A stretch of DNA of 64,000 nucleotides from Marthasterias glacialis (GCA_911728455.2 OU452227.1:15702110-15766109), one strand, 5' to 3'. Shown: positions 12,161 through 24,134, counted from the stretch's first letter. Notes: generated from the sequence alone by a model not told the origin. Made by a program: numbers and translations.

Positions 12161-12450
12161 TGTCACGGCAAAAGCAAAAGGGCCACGGCAAAAGCAAAAG
12201 CGCCACGGCGAAAGCAAAAGGGCCACGACAAAAGCAAAAGCGCCACGGCAAAAGCAAAAAGGCCACAGCGAAAGCAAAAGGGCAACGGCGAAAGCAAAAG
12301 GGCCACGGCAAAAGCAAAAGCGCCACGGCAAAAGCAAAAGCGCCACGGCAAAAGCAAAAGGACCACGGCAAAAGCAAAAGCGCCACGGCAAAAGCAAAAG
12401 CGCCACGGCAAAAGCAAACTAGGGCAACGGCGAAAGCAAAAGCAAAATGA
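12161..12450. repeat. 20-bp minisatellite (GC-rich, about 14 units)
   Basis: Units of the type GGCCACGGCAAAAGCAAAAG repeat every 20 bases with C/G and A/G variants. Because the unit contains no stop, several frames on both strands stay open (Lys/Ala-rich one way, Leu/Cys/Phe-rich the other). These frames are by-products of the repeat, not genes. It directly abuts the truncated copy B. Confidence 0.9.
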
Positions 12451-12529
12451 CAACATTAGTCGCGCAATCACTGTCTATTAAATAGGGCCAATCCACTTGT
12501 AGAAGAAGAAAATGAAGAATCGGAAGTGT

Positions 12530-12656
12530 GGCCGTGTCCGAATGAATGGCTTCGGCAGTGGCTACGGCCGGAACGCCGAGGATTCCTATTCTTCAACGTT
12601 GCCATCGCAGCCAGCGGCCATAGCCGTAGCCGAAGTCAATTGATTCGGACACGGCC
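12530..12656. mobile_element. Palindromic MITE
   Basis: The arms GGCCGTGTCCGAAT...CTTCGGC..GGCTACGGCC and their reverse complement (ending ATTCGGACACGGCC) fold into a hairpin around a spacer of about 20-25 bases. The flanks tgt (left) and tgt (right) may be a 3-bp target duplication. There is no open frame. Confidence 0.8.
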
Positions 12657-12809
12657 TGTGCTACTATTTAAGTTTTTGTTGGGATGAACGAACATGAATT
12701 GGTCGTCGGCTTATGGTTGCCGAGAAATTAAATGAAACCCTGTATTTGTCAACCATGGTTAAACAGAAATTGTCGATAATTCAGGGGAACTGACTATTGT
12801 AATTATCCA

Positions 12810-13117
12810 ACTAGGTGCGGCGTGTGTGTGTGTGCGCGCGGCATGTTCATGACTTCTTATGCATCATGCATGTTTATGAATGGTCCGCCTGCTGTGTGTG
12901 CTATACATGCTGCAGCGGATCTTGCGGGCGCTCATCATCCAGGCAGGCCGGCCGCAGCTCCCCAGTTTGAGGGATGAGTCGTATGTGTGTGTGTACTGTA
13001 AGTGTGGTTAATGTGTGGTGACTAGAGTCTAGAGAAAGTGATTGTGTCATCAACTGGTGTGGTACCTACCGTGTGTGTCTCTTTACAGCTGCCAAACAGT
13101 TCGTAGTGAAATAACGG
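12810..13117 (+). promoter_or_regulatory. Candidate promoter and 5' UTR exon of RhoGDI paralog 2
   Basis: This stretch is much richer in G+C and CpG than its surroundings (gcgcgcgg, ttgcgggcgctc, ggccggccgc) and ends at a good splice donor (aacgg|gtaagg, exon end 13117). The first coding exon of RhoGDI paralog 2 begins with an acceptor inside its 5' UTR (24249/24250), so an upstream non-coding exon must exist. This is the best candidate I see. An inner acceptor-like ctctttacag at 13079-13088 is an alternative exon start. This is inference; no transcript evidence is available here. Confidence 0.35.
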
Positions 13118-13704
13118 GTAAGGAAAGAGTTATCTTGGCAAATTTGTTGTATCCGACTGCCACTTTATCTCCCTTAATTTAGGTCAAATTTACCTGTCCG
13201 GAACAGTTGATCATAGAGCAAGGTTGCTCATTAATGGGTTGATCATTGATGCATCCAGCAGGAAGGAACAGGCAGTTCGAACCATTCTTAAAAAGTGGCA
13301 GTCGGAGGTGGAAATTTTCCTTTATCTTAGTTTATAAGTGTGTCTATACAGCTGTAACGCTACAGTGTTACATATTACTAGTGGCATAACTTGCATGATA
13401 TTCCCAGGTCAAACTTGTTAATTTGTTGTTTGCATCATCTTCGGCATTGCAGCGCCGTAGTCACTGGCATGGGGTGGCGGTATACATGTAGGGTAGCCGA
13501 CCTAGTGAGAGTGAGATACTGAACGACTGCCTCTATCTGACTGCATACCCGGAAATGCCACCCTACTGCAAGCAATCTACACTGTATATGTAGGCTACTC
13601 GTAACAACTTGGGCTGATATTGTTGTAGTGGCAACCTTCATATTCCCTCGCAGAAGGTTTTTAGGAGGATATTATAATCCAAGAAGTAGATTGTCAGTTC
13701 TCAT
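13118..13704. other. Unassigned sequence
   Basis: The sequence is moderately GC-rich near 13440-13600, and the short frames on either strand have no recognisable motif. If the upstream exon proposal is right, this is intron 1 of RhoGDI paralog 2. Confidence 0.35.
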
Positions 13705-13868
13705 TAGACCCAGTAACTGGGGCACTGTACTCCTTTTTTGACTTGATTTTGACTTTGTCTGTCGAACGTAGTACTACTAGTACTAGTAGTACAGGCTAGA
13801 ATGACTGATGAAGTCAAAATCCAAAAAAAAAGAAAAAGAAGAACTGCGCCCTACTACTGCTGGGTCTA
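13705..13868. mobile_element. Mutator-like MITE, copy 1, with 9-bp target duplication
   Basis: The element starts TAGACCCAGTAACTGGGGC and ends GCTGGGTCTA, a partly palindromic structure with inner arms ctccttttttgac and its counterpart. It is flanked by a perfect 9-base direct repeat AGTTCTCAT (13696-13704 and 13869-13877). Nine-base duplications are characteristic of Mutator-like elements. It has no coding capacity. Confidence 0.8.
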
Positions 13869-13902
13869 AGTTCTCATAGTCATATTATCGCGGCATCTCA
13901 GC

Positions 13903-14021
13903 TAAACCCAGTAACTGGGGCGCTTTACTCCTTTTTAAAAATTTTGACTTGGACTGTCGTACCATTGTGTCAAAATTTCAAAAAAGGAGTGGGCCTACAG
14001 CGCCCCCAGTTACTGGGTCTA
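13903..14021. mobile_element. Mutator-like MITE, copy 2
   Basis: It has the same termini (TAAACCCAGTAACTGGGGCGC ... GCGCCCCCAGTTACTGGGTCTA) and the same inner arms (actccttttt / aaaaaaggagt) as the copy at 13705. The flanks do not show a clean duplication. A diverged third copy lies at 43168-43245. Confidence 0.75.
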
Positions 14022-14905
14022 GGTATCAACATTATTGTTGTTCTCCTATTGCATTGCCAATATGGGTGCACCACAGTCACACTAAAACTTGTAAAAATAA
14101 GTTAGTCATCTACTCATATCATCAACAACCAATGCTAATTGCTAAATAAATATTCAAAAATACTCAAGAAAAAGTCAAATCAAATCCTGTATGTTTGCTG
14201 ACAACTAAACCTCATTTTTTCTTTTCAATTATTAGTAGGCCTCCCTACTAGTTCAGCCGTTGAATTTTTGAGCTATGCTCATCCACAGTGAAAAGACCTC
14301 GGAACAAGTAATCTAGCCAGACTCCATCTTGGAAAAAGGGTCAGCGCTTGTCAGCAACATTTTATATAGCCATTTTATGGGTCTTTCTAGGCCTAAAAAA
14401 AACCAATTGCTGAGTTGCCCTCCACCGACCGACCCAAAAGTGCTTAAATTTTGGGTCTTTTTTTTTTTTTTTTTTTTTTTTTTTCCATCCATATTTAATT
14501 AAACTTACCAACTTTCGTGTATAATATCCCTGAAATCCAAGTATTTATCACAAATAAACTTAAACAAATGTCCAAAACATAGATTCTAAAGTAAATATGC
14601 AGGAGGGCGACATTTTACATGTATTTGTGTGCTGCTAACGCCTACACAGTATGCCTATATACAGACAGACGTACCTAGGATTGATTCCATACAAAATGCC
14701 CATGAACTGCAGACAGAATGCTCAACAGTCACATGCTTGGTATAGATCGGGATGTAACCACGGTCTGTACTGCAATATACAGCCTAAATTCGGATGGGCG
14801 TTTGTTTAAGCCAACAAGTGGATTCACTGGTACCCAACACTTTTGAGTTTTGAGTGCGAGTACCAGATAATATCAGCTGCTGACATCAAACGATCATTTA
14901 TAAAA
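14022..14905. other. Intronic or intergenic sequence with T-run
   Basis: A long T-run lies at about 14457-14484. There is no exon or clear repeat boundary. Confidence 0.4.
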
Positions 14906-14907
14906 GG

Positions 14908-15703
14908 GTCTGTCCACACTAATGGGTCCATATATTGTGACATCTTTTAACAAAATGGGTGGTAGAAATAAAAGAAGAAGAGGCTTCATTCTTATTTTCC
15001 TAGCACATTTCAAATTAATTCAGGATTGTGCTTACCAAGGAGCACGACAAATGTCCTTTTATTTTGGTAAGAACAGGGGATAAGCTTCAAGATTATTATG
15101 TTTGTAACATGCAAATGTTGGACAGACATATCATATGCAAATGGAGAGAAAGTGGTAATAATAAAAACAGATTCACAAAAATGTTTTCCCTTTACAATGC
15201 AGTCCCTGTTAAGAATGTTTCCCGGCAAAACCAAGACAACTGTCTGTGTAGGTTTTGAAGAAACTAGAGAGGATTATCTTGAAGATATTAGGTTTGTAAC
15301 ATGGACAGACGTTTGTCTCAAAAATGTCTGTCCATGTTACAAACTGACATTTGTACCAACTTAAATCCTACAAGTTCTGTTTGTTTTGACTGATAACTCT
15401 TTAAAAGGGGCCATGGGTCTAAATGAAGTAATATTTAAGGAAATCAATTTATAAATTACTTTTCTTATTGCTTTCCAGTCAGTCCTAATGCAAAATGTCT
15501 GTCCTCTTTACAAAGTGTCTTAAAGACAGCCCTGTAGTTTCTTAAATAATCTGCCATTTTTTTTATATTGTTTGGTAAGCACAATCAGTATCAGCTAAGA
15601 AAAGTACAAAAACAAAATAAAGTGCAAAATATTGTCTTTTCTTCCCAGTCACAGTCCAAAAGTTATCAAATGGGTTCAAATGGGTCAATTAGTGTGGACA
15701 GAC
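14908..15703. mobile_element. TIR DNA element (GTCTGTCCACACTAAT ends)
   Basis: The left end GTCTGTCCACACTAAT (14908) matches the inverted right end ATTAGTGTGGACAGAC (ending 15703), and the following gggtccat/aatgggtc also pair. The inside repeats the word GGACAGACA/TGTCTGTCC several times, in keeping with subterminal transposase-binding repeats, and holds a 19-bp perfect hairpin near 15291-15344. The 74-88 residue frames inside show no recognised transposase motif. Confidence 0.7.
15291..15344. repeat. 19-bp perfect inverted repeat
   Basis: GTTTGTAACATGGACAGAC and its exact complement are separated by about 16 bases inside the TIR element. It may be a leftover of an inverted internal duplication. 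Confidence 0.85.
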
Positions 15704-16869
15704 ACAGAACTTTACTTGAGATACTTTGGTGAAGGGTAATTTGAACTGATATTTCAAACAAATCACCAATACTATTAAATTTTTCTAATTTACGAAATAA
15801 AAATTTGCTTAAAAAAAAATTAAGTCACATAAAAAGATAGGCCTAATACGTTTGATTTGTGAACCCACTTTCCATTTACCCATGACTCAATCTACACCTT
15901 TTAAAACCAAATGACACATAACATGTTGAGCATTGCATGCAAAATGGATGAATTCACTGTTTCAATGAATAGTGAGAGGGTTATCACACTTTCCAGAAAA
16001 GTATCCTGAATCAGTCTGTTTATTTTCACATTGAAAAACATAAAAACATGGTATGTGGTATCAGTTCCAATGCATTTCAATCTTAAAATAAATGGAAAAA
16101 AAGAAAAATCGGGACCCACTGACCCCTTCAACTATTTTCACTGGAGGGAAACTCGACAATTTTTTTGTTTGCCTTATGTAGGGCCCTTTTTCGAGAGCTA
16201 CATGTAGTGTACCCACAGCGCACCAGGTTGAAAGTCAACCTCAGAGGCACAAAAGGAAAAAGGACCATTTTCAACAATTCTTAAAAGCCATGACCTTCAT
16301 TCATTTCTTTTATTTGCTGAATGTTTTCTACATGAGGCTTAAATTCCCACTATTTAGTGTGATGCACCCACATTGAAGCTGGTCATCTGGCCTGCTGCCC
16401 CTCTCCCCCCAGCAATGTTGCCCCCTCCCAAACAAGCTCGCCTCAGGAAGTAACATACAATCTCGCCCCAGACAATGTCGCCACTGAGCAAAATTGCACC
16501 CCCAACAATATGTCCCACCTCCCAGTCAGGTCGTTCCCTACAATTTTTCCCCCTAGCATGATAGATTAATGTGGAATAGATTAAACCATATGTAATGTAC
16601 ATGTACTTGATTTCTATTCCTGAGTGCTGGCCTCCAGTATCGATACCAGAAATCTTGAGTCCGTCAAAAATCCAAAGAATCGAGTATGGGCCAAGTCCAA
16701 ATACATGTAATTTTTAGTAAGTACATGTATGATAGTGAATTACAGATTGAGTACTAGTCGAGTTTTACATGAGTATAAGTATTCCATACTGATAAATGAT
16801 GACATCATCAAAGTACCCATCACTCTCTGGTGACATTATTTCAAAGGTTATTGTGTCATAAAATCATAA
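15704..16869. other. Repeat-derived sequence, unassigned
   Basis: At about 16395-16560 there is a C-rich, loosely repeated stretch (ccccc..caatgttgcccc...caatgtcgcc). The phrases ctatttagtgtg.tgcaccca and gttgaaagtcaac recur at 41038-41370, so this region and that one share a dispersed repeat. No coding exon is visible. Confidence 0.4.
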
Positions 16870-18256
16870 CAGACCGATTGCGCGACCAATGTTAACATCA
16901 TGTCATCACGTGACCTATTGTGGGTACTACGTCACGTGATCTGATGGCAAACTACATGCAAATACATGCCAAGACAGACAGTCACACCAAAAGTCGGCTT
17001 TTGGTAATAATAACACAGTTACTTAGCCATTTTATTAAAGTTGTATGTTGTGACATTGATATTAATCACATTACTGTTTCATAAACTACCAGTATTCTAC
17101 TCGAAAAGAGGTTTATTTTGAGTTATGCACTACCGGCATCTGACAACTATGTAGCCACCCGCCTGTTATTTTGTTTGTAATGTAGTCCTAAATCACTGTA
17201 AAAAGGGTAAAAAATGTTGGAAAAGTAAGCATTTATACCTAGCCTTGCAAAATTTCAAATAGGCAAAGGAATCACACGGTTTTGGAAAGCAATTTCTTAG
17301 GATGATTCAGCTTCAAAACTTTGAAATTCTTGTGTTGAAAAGTGTGTGATCGCGGTCGTCTGGCCTAACAGTTCCGTCATGCACTAGTACACATCGTGCA
17401 CATTTATATGTTACTTCGTCAACTGACACCACGAACTAGCACACACGTAGATTCCAGTAAAAAAGTAGCAATTGGAGAAAACGTCGTCTAAAGCTGAAAG
17501 CTTTTTAAAATGCCACTATCCTTAAAAATTTCAAAGTGTTTTCAACTGGTTTTCGCATTGTGGATTCTGGATGCTTTGAACGTGATAAATATACTGCTTT
17601 TGTCCGCTTTGCATTATAAATTAACAAGCAATAAACGAAGAAAGGTGCGTGTTAGTTCGTGAAACCGAAAAAGAAGCAAAATAGACTATTTCCGTTTTCA
17701 CGAACTAGCATCCCCCAATGTATTACAATGCAAACTTGTGGGCGTGCGTGCGCATGTCCTTCGCACACAAGTGGGGTGCTAGTTCGTGAAATTGTTTTGT
17801 TCACATTTGAGTATGGTGTGCGCCGTGCATTTCAATGGTAAATAGTCCTAATGTTGCCATACATAATTATTATAATTAAAAAAGTATGGCTCTTGAAGCT
17901 TTGAAACTTCATGAAATTGTAGGGCATGACGAATTTTTTATAAACATGTAAAAAACTGAAAATTGAAAGAAAAAATGGTTTTGTACACAAGGTGTTAGTC
18001 CGTGGCTTCGGTGGCGACTTGTACAATTTCCAAGACTTGCTAGAACTGTCCTTACTGGCTTTATTCAGCCATTCGAAGGTCTGTGGTACACACTCTGGAA
18101 TATTTTTCACAGATTTTGAGAAAGAAAAGCCTCGATCGAATAATCAAATGCAACAATCATCATGTACCGTACCACACTTTCCTATGGAAGACATCGTGTT
18201 TGTTTACATTTAATACCCACAATAGGTCACATGATGCGGGTTTCGCAATTGGTCTA
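16870..18256 (-). mobile_element. TAGACCGATTG-family element, copy D, with nested insertion
   Basis: It is reverse oriented: its plus-strand right end is CAATTGGTCTA (ending 18256) and its left end is CAGACCGATTGCGCGACC. Family words occur in complement (ctttattcagcc, ttcataaactaccag, aggcttttc). The family sequence breaks at about 17418 and resumes at about 18017, so roughly 600 bases are foreign. Confidence 0.7.
17418..18016. mobile_element. Nested element with repeated CACGAACTAGC words
   Basis: It is inserted in copy D. The ends are imperfect inverted repeats (CACGAACTAGCAC... and ...GGTGTTAGTCCGTGG). The same word recurs inside in both orientations: gtgttagttcgtg near 17648, and the pair ttcacgaactagca / gtgctagttcgtgaa at 17697-17793. 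No transposase frame is present. It is probably a non-autonomous DNA element. Confidence 0.55.
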
Positions 18257-21200
18257 TTTCTGAACAAAATAATGTTTGTTTTTCACTATCTATAGGCCCT
18301 ACGTCATAGGAAAAGTCTTTAAAAATGTGCAAACATTCATTTACTTAGTTCATCACCGCGTGGCTAATAGCACCATCTGGTGACCTCAACTATCGAGGAT
18401 CAATCTTGAATCTTGAGTCTTGATTCTTGAATCATGAATCATGAAGAGTACAAATGTAAAACAATTCAATGATCAGAAACATAAATACCTAGATTCTTTG
18501 ATGTCAAAAAAATGAATTTTATGTTTCGATATATATTTTTTTAAGGCTTTCTTTTTTCTTAATTCCAACTCTGTTTTGGGGTCTGTAGCCAATATGACAG
18601 GGAATTTGGACATTAGCCTCTGTCATGAAATTATGGACAATGATGGATAAGGGTGTTTAGTGGAGAAATGTCAACATGGCAGATAATGTAATGCTAAATG
18701 ATAAACATTAAAAAAACTCCAACAAATATGAGGAACGACTTACCATGTTGAAATTTCTTTTGAAATACTCTTCGATTTCTAAGGTTTATTTTCTGTTCTA
18801 TTTTCATGGGATTATCTTGCTGGGAAGTGACCGATATTTTCCCTTGAGTTGCTGCAGCAAGAAATGCTGCCATCTTGACAAATTTCTGCGATGATGTCAC
18901 TGTGACAGAAGCTAATGGTTCCTTGGTAGAAAATGACAATTGACCCATGACCTCATCAAATATATAAATGATAAAAATGTCATCAAAATGTTATATTACC
19001 AGTCACGATCCTATATTACCAGCATCAAGATCCTATGTACTAAAACTATACTTGTACATGTACATACTACATTATGACTGTGTGACATGATGTCATCAGG
19101 TGTAGAATTTATTCAGACTTTGCAAAAACTTCATACATGGTACTTCTGAACAACACAATATTTTTAAAATCCAAGTTCCTTTTTGGAAAGGTCTTGAAAA
19201 ACTTGAAATTTTTAACATAAACAAGTGGAATTTGAAGTGCAAAAATATTCCCAGGCCCTATTTTGGGGTTTGCAGCCAATTTTGAAAGGGAATTTTATTG
19301 TGATCCTGTGTACGAAATGATGTCTGAACCTTGACCTCTCCAAGCTAATTACATCAGACCTCGCCCCCAGTGTTGTAGTCAATTACTATTGATTACTAGG
19401 TTGGCCGAATAGTACTCAAGTCTGAGTACTTGGGCCATCGAGTACAAGTACAAGTGTCCGAGTACCGAGTATTCTGATATCCGAGTACCGAGTCCAACAG
19501 CTGAGAAATAAGTACTTGGCTCTGAGTATGAGGTTGAGTGCCTTCATAAAAAAATACTGTAAAATAGGTATTATAAAAGCATTTGTTTTTTCCCACTAAT
19601 TTCTAGATGACAATGTGTGCTTAATGTTATGATAACTGTCTTTTAAACATGAAGACATCATAGACATCTTCCATTTAATTTTTTCAGAGCTTTATTCCTC
19701 TATACCTTACATTAACACACATATACATGGAGGAAATCGGAAAGGAAAGTGTTTTGTTGACCACAAGTATTTAAAATCAAAGTCCGAGTACATTTTCATT
19801 CATATTGAGTACACATAGTTATTTTCTCAGTCAAGTATCCAGCATGTACATGTACTTTGAGTACAAGTAATTTGCCAGCCGAGTACGAATACAAGTAAAC
19901 AGATTTTTTCCCTGTAAACAGGTTGCAAGCTAAAACAGGCTACAACCATCTAAAACTGTACTATGTAAATCGTAATGTATTTATACTGTACATGTAGGGG
20001 AAATTAGCAATGACAGTAAAGCTGATGCAGTCAGTTGTAAGATTGAAATAATTCAAAATGTATTATTAAACAAAATTCATATCTGGACAACCCCATATTG
20101 AATCTTTGCCTTGTGTATTAAAATTTGACATGCAATACAGCAGTAAACTGATTTGACTTTTAGAGTACAGCAATGACCTGATTTGACCTATGCACAGCAG
20201 TGACCTGATGTGACCTTGCTTCCTGTGCAAACAGGACTTGAATTAAAACATAATTTCTAAGAAGAGCCTGAGCAGGTATTATAATTTCTTTGTATTATGG
20301 TTACAATTCATACACCTGTACATGTATGCACTAACAATTATTATGTAGTGTGTTTGTAATGTACATGTATGCAACACACTGAATTATAAATTTATCTGTT
20401 TTTTTCACTAAGTAATAAGGGAAGTTTTCTGCACCGCACAAAATATGAAAACAATATTGGAACATGTACATTTATTGTATCAACATCAATGTTTTGGATC
20501 TGAGGTTTCAGATGAACATAAGTGTGTCAGCATGCACAGGGTTTCCTTGTTTCCGCTGCAGTGTTCAGTAAATAGCCACTAATCATCCTATAAAACTTTC
20601 TTCAATTAAGCTCATTACTCATCATCAATGCATGTATTTGTTTGAGCTATGTATGAACAATTGTGATGAATATTTTTTAAATGTTGATTGTATTTTTGAA
20701 TGGGATCACTGATAGATGGGGCAGTATTTACTGTAAGTAATGAATTTGTGTGCACACCATTATGATATTCTCTCTTTCAAGTGGATAACTGTAGAGCAGG
20801 AAGTATATTTTTGTAAAGAATCATCGGCCATCCAATTCAGCCAGTGCCATCCTGTTCCCATGTGATGGTGGAGATATAGACATGCACACTGTGTAAAGGA
20901 AGTTTGAGTTGCAGATAGGTAATGCGCGTTGTACATGCAGTCATGTATATGGATACATGTACATGTAGATTCCATTAATTGTGCAACACAAGTACAATAC
21001 TGTATACGTGCACCCTTAAACATAGTGTACATGTAAGCCGGAATCTCTAAACATTTTTTATAAATTTTTGTTTTCATACCTTTTGTATCTACATGTATTT
21101 GGATTGGTACTTAATCGTGCAATGTGGTATTTTCACCTCAACCATGGCCCCACATACAGTGCAGTAAAGCCTAACATACATACATGTACATGTACATTTA

Positions 21201-21970
21201 ATGTGTTTGGCATGACCTGACAAACTGTTAAAGTTTTGTTGACCCTCGCTTAAAAAATAGTAGTTTTAGAGGGAAAAGAAAATGGAAATGTTTACCAAAA
21301 TATACAATTAGAATGTTTGAAATTTTAATATTTTCCTTTACAAAGACATAACAAATAAAATGCGTGTTTATTGCAAACAAAATATTTGCGGTGTACAGTG
21401 TGAGTGGCTGTTCATGATGACATCATCATTCATATATTTGGAAAGGCCAAGGGTTAACTGCAACTTCATACACAGAAACAATGTCCAAGTTCCATTTCAT
21501 ATTCAGGCATGTGAATTTCTCAGGATTTTTCCTGATTTCAGGTTTTCAAAAAATCTCTGTGAGCCTTCATATTTTCTTGAAAGAAGTATAGCAGTCACAT
21601 TGTGTCCAAACCTGTAGTTTTGTATTTCTGGTGATGCACAGAGTCTGTGAACCTCCTGAAATGTAACATCTTGGAGGTTCTGGGTCTAGAATAAGAGGGA
21701 ACACAGACCTGCAAGCTTTTTTTCTGGGATTTTCACATTTGTCAAATCTTGTTCTTCCATATTGGCTGTAGACCTCAAAATGAGTGCAGGGAATGTTTTT
21801 TCAATGCAACTTCTGGTTTAGACTGGCAAACATGTTAAAATTTGAGACATGTTAAAAAAAATTTAACTGACCTGACCACCTTGTTTTTTTTCTGTTTTTT
21901 CAAACATAAAGTTAATCTTTTAGGCCCAACTGTGTGTCCATAGTTAATCTAATCTGACCATCTGTGATTT
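18257..21970. other. Intron or intergenic sequence with dispersed repeats
   Basis: The word GAGTAC and its kin (gtccgagtac, gagtacaagt) cluster at 19380-19890, a diverged simple-sequence family. TACATGTA words are dense at 20310-21200. The phrase ttttggggtctgtagccaa recurs in variants near 18575, 19262 and 21760. No exon was recognised. Confidence 0.4.
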
Positions 21971-22045
21971 CTGTACCTAAGTGTGGGGAACTTCCTGCGG
22001 ATGCAGCTCAATATTAGGCAATGCATAGATGAACAAAACTTGTTG

Positions 22046-22790
22046 TTTAACTAGTTGGCACCGGCTGACGTGTATCCATGAATATATTTTACAAGCCAGC
22101 AAACAGGCAACGTTGAAACAGGCTAATTGTGTAAAATCGGAGTAAAAGGTCGCCTGGACATTCCACTGAGTGTGCACAAAGCACGCACACGCCGTATTAA
22201 CGCTTCGTTTCACCCACGTAAAGAGAAAACATGGTCTTGAATGTTTTGCCGATTTTTGCGTATTGTGACTAAACCAAGCCAAGAGAAGAAAGATTTTCAT
22301 AGAAGCACCATGATTTGTTGTTTCTCTGTTGAGAAAATATCAGATTCATTCAGCATGAATCGTAAAACCTCGGCCCAGAGACATGGCCAATAATTGGCCC
22401 ACGGCCGGAACCAGGGCTGGAGTCTTGGTTAACGCGGATTTACTTCCATTGAGCCGATATACATTGATGAACAATCCTGAAAGCCTCTTGATGTCTCGTA
22501 ATTCTCTTCTTATAACAAAAGGACAAAGGTCTGGAATCAGAAATCACACATCAATCCCCGCATAACAGGAGATCTTCAGCATTATTTTCAATACCATCTG
22601 TCCTTTTTTGTGGGTAAAGTGAAGTACTGCACGGTGAGTGCATGCGCTTTGCACGCTCCAGAATGGAATGTCCAGGCGACCTTTGTTTTTGTCTTCGAAT
22701 TCACACAAAAATACAAAGTTCACGTCATCCATTTTCTGGCAGGGAAAATATGGCAAGTATGTCATACGGTGTCAACTGGTTAAAGAGGGT
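22046..22790. mobile_element. TIR DNA element next to the 32-bp minisatellite
   Basis: The left end TTAACTAGTTGGCACCGG (about 22047) and the complement of the right end (TTAACCAGTTGACACCG, ending about 22788) form imperfect terminal inverted repeats. Inner arms also pair (ggtcgcctggacattcca near 22148 and tggaatgtccaggcgacc near 22664). The right part (ttcgaattcacacaaaaatac) recurs near 56625-56700. There is no coding capacity. Confidence 0.6.
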
Positions 22791-24134
22791 TTTAACATCA
22801 TTGTTACTTGGTTAAAGAGGGTTTGAACATCATTGCTACCTAGTTAAAGAGGGTTTGAACATTATTGTTACATGTACCTAGTTAAAGAGGGTTCAACCAT
22901 CATTATTACTTGGTGAAAGAGGGTTTTAACATCATTGTTACCTAGTTAAAGAGGGTTTTAACATCATTGTTGCCTAGTTAAAGAGGGTTCAACCATCATT
23001 ATTACTTGGTGAAAGAGGGTTTTAACATCATTGTTGCCTAGTTAAAGAGGGTTCTACCATCATTGTTACTTGGTTAAAGAGGGTTTTAACACCATTGTTG
23101 CCTAGTTAAAGAGGGTTCAACCATCATTATTACTTGGTGAAAGAGGGTTTTAACATCATTGTTTCTGGTACCTAGTTAAAGAGGGTTCTACCATCATTGT
23201 TACTTGGTTAAAGAGGGTTTTAACATCATTGTTGCCTAGTTAAAGAGGGTTCAACCATCATTATTACTTGGTGAAAGAGGGTTTTAACATCATTGTTGCC
23301 TAGTTAAAGAGGGTTCTACCATCATTGTTACTTGGTGAAAGAGGGTTTTAACATCATTGTTGCCTAGTTAAAGAGGGTTCTACCATCATTGTTACTTGGT
23401 TAAAGAGGGTTTTAACATCATTGTTACCTAGTTAAAGAGGGTTTTAACATCATTGTTGCCTAGTTAAAGAGGGTTCAACCATCATTATTACTTGGTGAAA
23501 GAGGGTTTTAACATCATTGTTACCTAGTTAAAGAGGGTTTTAACATCATTGTTGCCTAGTTAAAGAGGGTTCAACCATCATTATTACTTGGTGAAAGAGG
23601 GTTTTAACATCATTGTTGCCTAGTTAAAGAGGGTTCTACCATCATTGTTACTTGGTTAAAGAGGGTTTTAACATCATTGTTGCCTAGTTAAAGAGGGTTC
23701 AACCATCATTATTACTTGGTGAAAGAGGGTTTTAACATCATTGTTTCTGGTACCTAGTTAAAGAGGGTTCTACCATCATTGTTACTTGGTGAAAGAGGTT
23801 TTTAACATCATTGTTACCTAGTTAAAGAGGGTTTTAACATCATTGTTGCCTAGTTAAAGAGGGTTCTACCATCATTGTTACTTGGTGAAAGAGGGTTTTA
23901 ACATCATTGTTGCCTAGTTAAAGAGGGTTCTACCATCATTGTTACTTGGTTAAAGAGGTTTTTAACATCATTGTTACCTAGTTAAAGAGGGTTTGAACAT
24001 TATTGTTACCTAGTTAAAGAGGGTTCTACCATCATTGTTACTTGGTTAAAGAGGTTTTTAACATCATTGTTACCTAGTTAAAGAGGGTTCTACCATCAGT
24101 TACTTGGTTAAAGAGGGTTTTAACATCATTGTTT
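22785..24134. repeat. 32-bp minisatellite, about 42 units, in the 5' UTR intron of RhoGDI paralog 2
   Basis: The basic unit is TTAAAGAGGGTT followed by TTAACATCATTGTTGCCTAG (32 bases). Variants (TCTACCATCATTGTTACTTG, TCAACCATCATTATTACTTG) alternate, giving a 64-base higher-order period over much of the array. The period is not a multiple of three and the frames are closed. The array ends about 115 bases before the acceptor of the first coding exon. Confidence 0.95.

Noticed and set aside
12066-12481. Several overlapping open frames of 88-110 codons, Lys/Ala-rich or Leu/Cys/Phe-rich
   Set aside because: They are six readings of one 20-base minisatellite, not proteins.
22785-24134. CRISPR-like regular repeats
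   Set aside because: The 32-base unit repeats head to tail without unique spacers, in a clearly eukaryotic intron. It is a minisatellite.
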